DNA of 64,000 bases from Polytrichum commune (taxonomy: Eukaryota; Streptophyta; Polytrichopsida; Polytrichales; Polytrichaceae). This document shows, one piece after another, positions 55,090 to 64,000 of this stretch; the stretch's first letter is position 1, and the number at the start of each line of letters is the position of its first letter. The notes beneath the pieces were generated by a model that was given only the letters and a program-made list of their open reading frames with translations, was not told where the DNA came from and made no database searches. The stretch is from assembly GCA_950295325.1 (NCBI GenBank), contig OX485804.1, forward strand, positions 47,058,001-47,122,000. The letters are read 5' to 3'. Both the position numbers and the translations under genes were made by a program.

Positions 55090-55388
55090 CCCAGGAGCAA
55101 GAAGTGTCGGATACCAAATTAGACAGGAACCTTTCCTCTCTCGCAATTATTCATGTTGTTGGTGACATGGCCTTATCAACTAAAATGAGTCAATTGGTCC
55201 GCTCAATTTAATGTAGGGAACTTGATGGGAACGTAATGATTGCTAGTTGGAACAAGAGAATACCCGTTGAGGGTTCTCAAAATACAACTCAACCATTCCA
55301 ATACATCCACACATGTTTATAAAACCATACAAATAATCAATTGTAATATGGAAGATCTCATCAATTGTGACAAAAATATTATCTCATA

Positions 55389-57345
55389 ATGGCCCAATTG
55401 GCAATACATGCTCCCTCTAGCCCGCGACAAACAGACCGTACGGATAATCAAGAAGATGATTTAATTGTGGATTGCATACAGGAAACCCAAAATATAGACC
55501 AATCCCTAAGCCAATCAACGGATGACATTGCTATCCTTGCCACTATGCCCGAAGGAAGGGTAGATCACCTCCCTTTCACTTCCACATTCTCGACTCCTCG
55601 CATTCATGAAGGCGGTTCATCACTTGCCAAGATGGATTGGTTAGGTGCCATTCTCAAGCATATTGGTCTAATGGAGGAGGATGAGTTGGAGGTTTTTGTC
55701 GATGCACCTGATGACAAATTTGCACCAACTTCCCTTACTCCCCCAGGCTCCACGAGTGACAAAGCATTGAATCACTATATTTGTTAATCAGAGACTTTGG
55801 AAAGTCTGAAAACAAATGCAAATGGTTTAATTAATATTTGGTCCAATTTCTTATTATGATGACATGTATTTGTGCCAAATTGGTCAGTGCCGCCCATGCG
55901 AATAGGTTTATTAAGTCACATGAATATATATTTTTGTTTTCCTTGTTCATTAATGTATGGGAAATCAACTATGACCAAAAAGTTGGGGTTATTAAAGATT
56001 ACATTCGTAGTCTTTCCTTAAAGGTTGATGTCCTTTGTTTGCAAGAGCATAAATTAATTAAGAGGTGATATGGTGGATGGAACATCAAGATGCTTCGGAG
56101 GAGGGATAACTATTGGTCTCTTAAAGCTAGTCCTAGCAATTAGGTTGAGGACAGATGAATACGGGCCGGGAGAGGTGGCATCACCATGTGCTTCCATCCT
56201 AGACTTAAACCTTTCATTTACGACCAAGGTTTCCCTTGCCAAAAATAAAGTCCAATGGATTAGATTTAAGGGGTTAGATGGAGGATATCTTGGGAGTTTA
56301 TGCATCTAATAGTTTTGGAGAGAGGTGTGTGATGTGGAATGAAGTCTTTCAATTCATACCAACATATTGCAAATGGATCATGACTGGTGATTTTAACATG
56401 GTTGACAGTCCTTTACATAGATCCTCATCCTCATGCAGCCGTCTGATGGGATTAAAAGAAGAGCTCGTATGGGCAGATATTAAAAATAAAACAAAATATC
56501 GAAGATTATTTTAGTAAAATTGATGGCCCTATTTACTCGTGGGATGCCTTAAGGATGATGGCAATAGGATCCTTGCAAGGTTATATAGATTCTACTCCTT
56601 TTCTAGCTCAATCTAAAGGACGTCTTCCCATTTTATGCATTACGAGATACCTGGAGATTCAACTTTTTTTTTACCACCATCCAATCTCTTTTCTCATTAA
56701 TTTTAGCAATAGCCCTCTGGGTGGTTCCTCATGGAAGGCCAATGCTAGATTTCTCCAAGAGGCCAAGGATCTCATCAAGGCCATACGGGAAGCATCTCCT
56801 CCTCATATGCCTTTTTTAAACTAAACTTAGAAAAATAATTAAGTTCTACAAATAGTTTCACATTGCTAAAGCAATTGAGGTTAGGATTAAAGAGGCTAGG
56901 ATTAGAAAATCACTTGAATTATGGCAAGTTATGCTCCATTCCGATCCACATAATGAAGCTAACAAATCCACCATAAAGGACCTTAGGACTTAATTACAAA
57001 TATTTTTGGACAAAAAAGAGGATGGGCATAGAATATGGTCTAGAACTAAATGGACGAAATCAAGACATAGGATGAACAAGTATTTCTTCTCATTCGTCAA
57101 AGAGCAACCAGTGGGAGGTCTTGTCACCAAACTTTATGACAAAGATGACACAAATGTCTCATTGAGGATTTTGGAAGGTCTGCAATATTTTCAACTCCAG
57201 TATCCGATGAACAATAGGAGGAATTTTGTGAGGAATTACTAAGTCATGTCCCATGTAAATTCACACTTGAAGCTTAGGGCGGTTAAGGCTCTTGCAAAAG
57301 GAAAAAACCATTAGAGAAACTTTGAGGCCTCAACATGCCCTAGAG
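55389..57345 (+). pseudogene. LINE remnant: ORF1-like piece, endonuclease and linker
   Basis: 55389-55787 is a polar 132-codon frame (possible ORF1 remnant). From 55.92 kb broken frames give VDVLCLQEHKL (the endonuclease N-E motif), GGITIGL, GDFNMVDSPLHRSS (GDFN catalytic motif at about 56385-56400) and then YSWDAL. At 57.0-57.24 kb comes FFSFVKEQPVGGLVTKLYDK, the usual linker before the reverse transcriptase. This order is that of APE-type (L1-like) plant LINEs. Several frameshifts and stops separate the pieces, so it is dead. The reverse transcriptase that should follow is absent here; one appears 6 kb away at 63.4 kb. Confidence 0.75.
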
Positions 57346-59073
57346 TTTTTTGAGGAAAGTGCATTGTTTGGAGGCCTACATGCTTAGGGAAGACACTAGG
57401 GATGTAACCAAGTTGGGTACTCCACCTTAGGTAACCAGTGAAAGGTAGAAGCCGACGGGAGAAGGTCTCTAAATCTGCCAACGTCGAAGCAGTACTCCCA
57501 AGTATGGTTCATTGCATGATTGGGCAAGGGTGTACCAAGCTCGGGTCACCATACATGGGTACAAAATTGGGAGGTACTATGAGACCTTCTAGGTTAATAT
57601 TGGCATTTGTTGGTGCACTTTCGAAGGGGTCATTGTTCATGGGTACCAATGTCCTTCAACCCCCTCCCATTGGGCCAATCTTGGCTATCAAATTTTTTTG
57701 TACAATAACTTGGTTACACGTACAGAGTGAGTGGAAATAGGGGTTTGGGTATGGAATACAATATGCACGGTTGCTTGGCTTTCGTAGCATGGTGCTCGCG
57801 GTCGCAGCCTCGCTCTCGCTGCTGTACCCGTGCACCCGCGGTTGGTGAGTACGCCCATCATCGTTGACGGGTGGCTACCGGAGCAACCGGTTGTACTTGG
57901 GCGTCATTGACATCGCCCGGGCAACCAAGCCTGCCCGAGGAAAATGCAAGGGTAATGACGTCCCCTCCCCAAAGAGACATGGAGGAACTCATGCTCATGA
58001 TGTGAGTGCCATTTTAAATCGCATCACACACAAAAACTCATGATGTGAGTTCCATTTTACATCTCATGACACACAAAAACTCATTGACCTAATCAAACTC
58101 AAGGGCCAAAAACGTTTTAAACTCAGTAGTTGTACTGAAATCTAAACCCACACACCAATTATGTGATAATTCATGATGTGAGTGTCAGTTTACATCTATG
58201 TGTTCCACACATTCACTCTATATGAGCACTTCAAGCTTTGGGTCTTATGATCTATTCTAAAATACGTAAAAGTAAATTATATATACAACATAGTTGTAGT
58301 TGGTGGGTGTGAGGGCCTTGTCCCATCATTCTAAGAACATGAGCAAAGGGGTCAGCTTAGATCACAAGCGGACTTCATTTAATGTTTTCATATTTCATAT
58401 GCAAGGGTGCAACATGTTGGGATGGCACGAGTTACAACTAGTTTCTTGCAATACATAAGAGTTCCAAATTTTTTTTTTGAAACCATGACTTCATATTAAT
58501 CAAAATCATGACATAAGTGGGGAATGATTCTCTTATTATATAAGAGTTGATATTGTCCCCCCTCTATGTTGCATTTTGAAGGGGTTGGGAGAGTTTAAAA
58601 TGGAAATAACATCTCTAATTTGCAAATAACGATAATGTGTGCATACCTACTTTGTAAAATCTCACCTTGGCAATCCTAAAACATGGTTAGAGCACTAGAC
58701 AATGTTGGGACATGTTGTCAATACCAACATCTCCAATTGTATGTTGAAGGTTGAATTTGAACCAAAGAGCAGTCATTCACATGTTCCCATGATCCATCCT
58801 CGCAAAATAGAAGTTGGCTTCTCCCCTTTAAATATGCAACATATGGAGTGTATGAGATCTTCACCCCTACATAAAGGAATCAACCATCAATAATTTGTAA
58901 TCTTTGACCAAATAGAATTTTAGCTCCATTTTTCTATGCAAAAGCTCGTGTTTTGCAAGTTCATAAAAGGATGAGTTTTCATGTAGGCCCCTTGCCTGCC
59001 ATATTCTAGTATTAATAAGGACAAACCCGCCCAAATGTAGAGGGAATCTAGTGGGTAGGGTTCGCATGTGCCA
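57346..59073. other. Non-coding; includes a GC-rich patch
   Basis: 57.76-57.96 kb is GC-rich. 58.01-58.07 kb has CTCATGATGTGAGT direct repeats. No gene recognised; the frame at 57438-57740 has no domain I know. Confidence 0.4.
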
Positions 59074-59453
59074 ACTACACTAAACATGATATTCAGTGTC
59101 ATATGGTACTTAATGTCACTATGGTAACTTTTTGGATGGCACTTCTTGTGAATGAGTCAACAAATATTGTCATTGATGATGGATGAGTTCATCCATTGTT
59201 CAAAGCCATGCCTTCTCTTGTTAGTCATTTGTGATGAAATATTGTCATGGATGACTCAAATTTGGATGAAAAATCACTTGGTTAGTGACGGTAATTACAA
59301 CACTGTAAATCTTTAATCTTCCAAAAATATTACAAGGAATGACAAATAATGTTAACTTAACATCTAGTGTTGGTGACACTACCATAGTTTACAATTGGTA
59401 TTGAGCAAGACAATTAACATTGGTGGCACTAAATATCATATTTAGTGTAGCTA
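59074..59453. mobile_element. MITE, same family as 14151-14496
   Basis: Left ACTACACTAAACATGATATT and right (reverse complement) GCTACACTAAATATGATATT ends, 24-bp inverted repeat with three differences. About 380 bp, non-coding. Confidence 0.6.
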
Positions 59454-59969
59454 CTCCCAACTTATGAATTTAGGCCCATTAGTAACCTCCTCCTCCATGC
59501 TAAAATTGGGTCTTCAATCCTTTGGTGTCCGAAACGTGTAAGTTAAAGATTTTTTAGTGGATGCATGGAAATTTAGCGGCATGTGTCCATGGCCCCCCCA
59601 CATTCTAGCGGACTGCCAATATGTGTTTGGATGACGGCTTGTGCTTAACTACATACAAACCCCTCCAACCCAATATTTTCTAAAATCTAATGGATGAGCA
59701 GCCTACATGGAAACTCACCATAAGCTTAATGGTCCCACACCTTGAAGTGCTTTGTGTAGAGCGAGCATGTAGAATATGTATAGGGTCTACTCTCTTGGTG
59801 ATTGGTATTCCCAATTTAACAATATGGCTCAAGATTGCTATTTGATGTGTTACCGTGAGGCACTGAGGCGTTTTTAAAATGGCCACTTCGCACTTTATGC
59901 AAGCATTTCACTATTGCGGTTGCGTAACCAATTGTTGAATGACCCATTGTAATGTTAGGTAGACGAGTC

Positions 59970-60540
59970 TTTAAATTGTTATTTTTTCCAACTACCCTAC
60001 TTCTTGTAAGATATGAAACACACTATGAGACTTGAGCTCAAGATGGTTAGACCCTAAAATGAGGTTTTAGCAACTCTCCTTATGATTTGTGGAGCTCATA
60101 TGAATATCTTCATGCAATGTCAAAGCAAAGATTCTTGTGCTCATTAAAGGATCATATAGAATCTCCGACCGTGTTGACTATTAAATCTAGAATAATTAAG
60201 TGATTTGAACACGAGTCCAATATATTGTAAACACATATCTTAATCACACCCACTATCTTTCATCACATGAGAATGATGGAGCAGGTTCCATGGCCTCTCA
60301 AATGTGCAGTGAGACTAGGACCCATCACAATCACCATTGCGAAGACCATTGTTTTCATGGATTGGAGTAGAAGTATGTGGACCTATTGCATGCACTTCCA
60401 AATCCACATATAATTTTAGCCATTGCATGGGGCCGACAATACCGATTCTTACTTTGTAGACACCACACCAAACCACGTGCTACTCAAATATAGGCATCTA
60501 ATAACCAAATATAACCAGAGATTGGTTGTCTACACTTTAC
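59970..60540 (+). repeat. Degenerate dispersed repeat R1, third copy
   Basis: TTTTCCAACTACCCTAC, CAAGATGGTTAGACC, GAGCTCATATGAATATCTTC and TTGTGCTCATTAAAGGATC follow the same order as 31.79-32.26 kb. No ends or coding capacity. Confidence 0.5.
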
Positions 60541-60551
60541 ATCAAATAATA

Positions 60552-60887
60552 GAGTTATCCTTTAATTCATCATGACTTTTGGTAGGGAGTTGGTTGTTTT
60601 GCTTACAAACCCTTCCATATTTGGTAAGTTTTTGGTGCATGCGTGGAGGTAGTGTGGAAGTTTGAACAAAGAACATTCTATATCGGTTCATAGAGGGCCA
60701 AACTCATTTTAGCACCTCTTGGCATGCCAAAATGAGTTTCACCCTCCATGAACCAATATATAATGTTCTTTGTTCAAACCTCCACACCACCTCCACGCAT
60801 GCACCAAAAACTTACCAAACATGGAAGGTTTTGTAAGCAAAACAACCAACTCCCTACCAAAAGTCATGTTGAATTAAAGGATAACTC
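60552..60887. repeat. 336-bp foldback: two 160-bp arms, about 93% matched
   Basis: From GAGTTATCCTTTAATTC (60552) to its complement ending at 60887, the left arm up to about 60711 pairs with the right arm from about 60728. Only scattered mismatches occur, and the loop is under 20 bases (AGCACCTCTTGGCATGCC region). Landmarks: CATGACTTTTGGTAGGGAG, GGTGCATGCGTGGAGGT and TTTGAACAAAGAACATT in both arms. A transcript would form a long near-perfect hairpin. It could be a foldback MITE or a young miRNA/siRNA locus; no flanking duplication was identified. Confidence 0.85.
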
Positions 60888-60985
60888 AAATACCACTATC
60901 TTGACCCAAGCGCAAACTACAATATGCCAATTACATTGTCCTTGAACCAAGTAAGAATGCTCACTCAATGTTCTTGCATTCATGC

Positions 60986-61019
60986 TAAACCCCTTAAACC
61001 TTAAACCCTAAACCCTTAA
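60986..61019 (-). repeat. Interstitial telomere-like tract
   Basis: CTAAACCCCTTAAACCTTAA then ACCCTAAACCCTT, degenerate plant telomere units on the opposite strand to those at 13.93 kb. A shorter tract lies at 62637-62661. Confidence 0.6.
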
Positions 61020-61216
61020 CTCATAGTATTATGTCGTTCTTCTTAAAATCTGGTGAAATTTCTTCCAAGCCTTGCACTTCGAGGTTATCTTATTGATATC
61101 GGCTTAGGATGACCTTAAGTGACGGATGAGAGTTATGTCCTCCAAGAATTAAAGAAATTAACATGCAAATTCATCCAAACAGAACATGAATGTCATTATT
61201 GTTTACCCTCTTCAGT

Positions 61217-61445
61217 ATGACACGTGTGAGAAACACAAAAAGGTCATGTTATCTAGGTGTCGTCTTCTCATTCATATGACAAGTGGCGTAAAGTTGTCAT
61301 ATTACTGAGGGAATACGAAATCATCATAATAAATATGAGCTTAAACATATATATACAACAAGTTTAGGCAATATAGATGGTATGAAATAAGAGCTTGTAA
61401 CTCCAAACAAATACAAATATTTTCAAAAACTCTTGATAGAGGAGT
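61217..61445 (-). mobile_element. Partial inverted copy of the pogo-like element
   Basis: The reverse complement matches 39.27-39.50 kb: GACACGTGTGAG, CAAGTGGCGTAAAGTTGTC, ATTACTGAGGGAATACGAAA and GATGGTATGAAATAA. It lacks the left part of the element. Confidence 0.65.
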
Positions 61446-62300
61446 CCAAAGAGTGTAGTTGGATTGACATCCCCCGCTACCTCATTTTATCATTAGAACT
61501 CTCAAATGAGAGGCAAGCAATTGGGCCTCATGGTTGGACACATACACCTTCATTTTCATTGGGTTATAGCCATGCATATATTGATTGGGGACAAGAAACG
61601 GTTTTTGGATTAAATTTGGACATAGTTCCAAGATTTGAACTATTTGGTTGATTCATAATTGAATTGTATGGGCGGACCCCCAATACGCTAGCAATATACC
61701 TACTTTTCATGATGATACATCATAACATTAAGTAGCAATGCTAAGAAGGTACCCTTTGAATACCCGCAAATTTACCTCAACAAGAAGGGAAAAGTTTGCA
61801 AAGCAAGGGTGAATGAATGGATAATTAATCAAATATAGAAGCTTAAAAAAGGTATCAAAGAGGTTTCCAATGCGGGTGTCGGGAGACTTTTCCAAAAAGT
61901 GCAACTACCTTTTTGACCTAACCAACTTTCCCGTTGCTTTATAGCTATTTAAATTTGTTAAGATCGTAATTTAGCCTAGATTAGAACCTTTATCACCACT
62001 TGGCATTAGTTTTGTCCTAGAAACCGACATAATTAATACTAAGCATTGAAAGTAACTACCCAAATAGATCTAAAATAGCCTAAGTAAAACTCAAACTTAG
62101 TGTTACTTTTGCTCTTGAAAGAGCATCAAACCGGCACGCGCCGGTTTGATGCTCTTTTAAGAAGGTCAATTCGGGCTTGCTACTTAATGTTATGTGAGTT
62201 GACAATAGATATTTGAATAATATAATATTTGAATATGATTATATTATGCCAAAAGGACATATGTTGAACAGAGATTGGACTATATTTTTAAAATAAAGAT
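61446..62300. other. Non-coding, with a perfect 18-bp-arm hairpin
   Basis: 62118-62157 is AAAGAGCATCAAACCGGC, four bases, and its exact complement; three more base pairs (CTT/AAG) flank one mismatch on each side. No gene seen in the rest. Confidence 0.6.
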
Positions 62301-62873
62301 CACGGGGGGGGGGTCACTGGCAAAAATTTAGAAAACCACGTGCGAGAAAATATAGGGTGGATTTTATTCAAGACACATAATTTTTACATTCTTTTAGATA
62401 TACAATAGCGTCCTCTAAATGTAAGTTTGGGAATTATATATAATGTATGGTGTGGTTTAAGTTGTGGAATTTATTATTATTTAGATATAAAGTAGCATAA
62501 ATAAAAATAAGTTTAATTTTTTAATATTTATAGGTTCAACATAAATTATGTGTCATTAGTGACATTGGATGAGAAATAAACAAATGTATGTGAACATGTG
62601 AATGAAGTTGTTGAAACGGTTACCTAGATGAAAAGTACCCTAAACCCTACCCTAAACCCACAACTCTTTATTATTTATAAATAAGATAGGGTGATTAAAA
62701 TCATGCATCTTTAAATTTATATACAATGACAGGGTGTTAGAAAATACCATCCAGTAGAAATTTAACTACTTCTAGGGTAGAAAATATTCAACGAAGGAAG
62801 GTAAATACCCCCCCATTAAATAGGGGGTTCTCGCACGTGTATACATAAATTAAGTGTAGGTGCACCCCCCGTG
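62301..62873. mobile_element. hAT-like MITE, CACGGGGGG family, copy 3
   Basis: Starts CACGGGGGGGGGGTCACTGG and ends GGTGCACCCCCCGTG. Flanked by ATAAAGAT and ATAAATAT (7 of 8). 573 bp; shares CCACGTGCGAGAAAA near the left end and CTCGCACGTG near the right. A telomere-like CCCTAAACCCTACCC tract lies within it. Confidence 0.75.
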
Positions 62874-62931
62874 ATAAATATCCATTCTATTTCAAAGGAT
62901 CAATTTCCCTCATAATATACTCCCAAGCCTA

Positions 62932-63337
62932 GTGTTGAGTAATGCCTTGGCCTTGGAGTTGAGGCATGGACAAGGGCATGTGGGACACGGCGGTCCGCTC
63001 CTTTTTTTCTTCAGCGGGCAGGCCCCCGAAGCCCGTCCGGCACGATGTCCTATGTTGACCTGCAATGGCCGGTCTTGCAAATGCACTTCACTTGCAATGG
63101 CCGGTTACCGCCCCGTCAAAGTGTACCTAGTCCTTTCTCTAGGTTGCAACAGCGAGCGCCAAGTTGCAACGGCGAGCGCAAGGTTGCGACGGCGAGGGCG
63201 AGGCTGCGGCGGCGAGGGCAACGGTAGCGGCTGCCAAGGCCAGGCAGCTGTGCATATTGTATTCCATATGGGGACCAAGAGAATTCTTTGCGTTCTTAAA
63301 CGAATCTTAAGGGGTTGCAAGGCTAACACTACGGGAG
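62932..63337. other. GC-rich stretch with a short minisatellite
   Basis: 63144-63225 repeats GTTGCAACGGCGAGCGCAAG and variants about four times. Frames open on both strands here reflect composition. No gene recognised. Confidence 0.5.
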
Positions 63338-63370
63338 GGGCATGTTGAGGCCTCAAAGTTTCTCTAAAAT

Positions 63371-64000
63371 GTAGTTAGGACTAGCCTTATCAAAGGTGTT
63401 TTCCTCCCTCAATGCAATTCCAAAGAAATCAATAGCTAGTATGCGGATGACATTTCATTTATTGTGAGAGCGGAGGAGTCTAGTGTGGATAATGTTGTTA
63501 AGATTTTATTTAATTTTGGAATTGCTTCTCGCCTTGAGATCAATTGGCTTAAAAATGTGGCATATTGATGCAGCCGAGGAACTCCACTAGATTGGGTGGA
63601 GCAATATCAATGGAAGTGGGTTGCAAGTGGAGATCTTTCTAATCTACTTGGCACCCCTTTTCATGCCCCTTTTGGCCTTTGTTTGGAGTTGTAGAACATT
63701 GACCAATTTCTAGTAGACAAGGTTAAGGCTAAGTTTAGGTACTGCAGCTCCACCAAATTGTATTAGCGGGTCGCATCCTCATTGTGAATCAAGTATTGAT
63801 GTCATTCCTTTGGTACTTCATTGCGGTGCGGATTGGCTCAAAGAAAGTTTTGTGGAAGGTTAAGGCTTTGCTACAGAACTACTTGTGGTTGGTTATGAGA
63901 ACACAACAAGAGCACAAGTGAGGTGGGACGATTGCAAAATGTTGTAGAAAGTTGGAGGTCTTAGCCTTACCTCCCTGGAGGATGCTATGTGCACACTTAT
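63371..64000 (+). pseudogene. LINE reverse transcriptase remnant
   Basis: YADDISFIVRAEESS (YADD at 63440-63451) followed by LFNFGIASRLEINWLKN is the reverse-transcriptase catalytic box and the next helix of a plant LINE. A TAG stands directly before YADD, where Q or another residue is usual, and further stops follow. Downstream pieces (LGTPFHAPFG, VDKVKAKFRYCS) continue the usual post-RT order. It runs off the right edge. It may be the 3' part of the LINE at 55.4-57.3 kb. Confidence 0.7.

Noticed and set aside
62932-63356. 138-codon ORF in GC-rich DNA
   Set aside because: Frames on both strands are open, low-complexity repeats underlie it, and no domain is seen.

Overview
The window looks like nuclear DNA of a land plant with a large, transposon-rich genome. 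Evidence: an apparently intact seven-exon WAT1-related (nodulin MtN21/EamA) transporter gene spread over 11.9 kb with a 6-kb intron, interstitial plant-type TTTAGGG tracts, plant-style GT-AG introns, and many decayed hAT, PIF/Harbinger, pogo-like, LINE and DUF7869-type elements. A non-seed plant is my guess from the transposon families, but the sequence does not prove it.

Layout. 1-0.55 kb: nested minisatellite. 3.0-6.2 kb (-): decayed retroelement-like ORF with an RNase H module; a second copy lies at 23.9-27.5 kb (+) and a fragment at 45.3-45.6 kb. 8.2-11.4 kb (-): pseudogene of a DUF7869-type transposase-like protein. 11.5-23.4 kb: the unusual region, described below. 29.6-30.0 kb: hAT-like MITE. 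30.8-42.6 kb (-): WAT1-related gene whose introns carry several MITEs. 44.8-45.9 kb: hAT-like MITE and a PIF/Harbinger-like element with a captured retroelement piece. 47.2-49.5 kb: a DUF7869-type DNA transposon bounded by terminal inverted repeats. 51.9-52.3 kb: hAT transposase C-terminus. 53.8-55.1 kb: four hAT-like MITEs. 55.4-57.3 kb and 63.4-64.0 kb: LINE endonuclease and reverse transcriptase remnants. 57.4-63.3 kb: non-coding, with MITEs and a 336-bp foldback.

The most interesting part is 11.5-22.7 kb. About 28 near-identical palindromes, TACGAACG-N2-CGTTCGTA, sit in front of and inside one GC-rich plus-strand gene. The spacer is always 2 nt but of any sequence. In many copies the outer arms differ from copy to copy yet remain self-complementary. 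They lie almost only in (predicted) introns or upstream DNA. The gene can be joined with phase-0 introns as 16561-17853, 17970-19295, 19519-20922 and 21546-22313. It has a ParB/DGQHR-like domain (motif DGQHS), a region with the motif order of a permuted amino-methyltransferase but degenerate motifs, a coiled coil in a disordered stretch, and an FCP1/NIF-type HAD phosphatase domain. A ParB-like protein beside an array of parS-like palindromes is my leading candidate for an undescribed system, probably mobile. That functional link is inference. Two in-frame stops in exon 1 mean this copy is either decayed or carries one more small intron.
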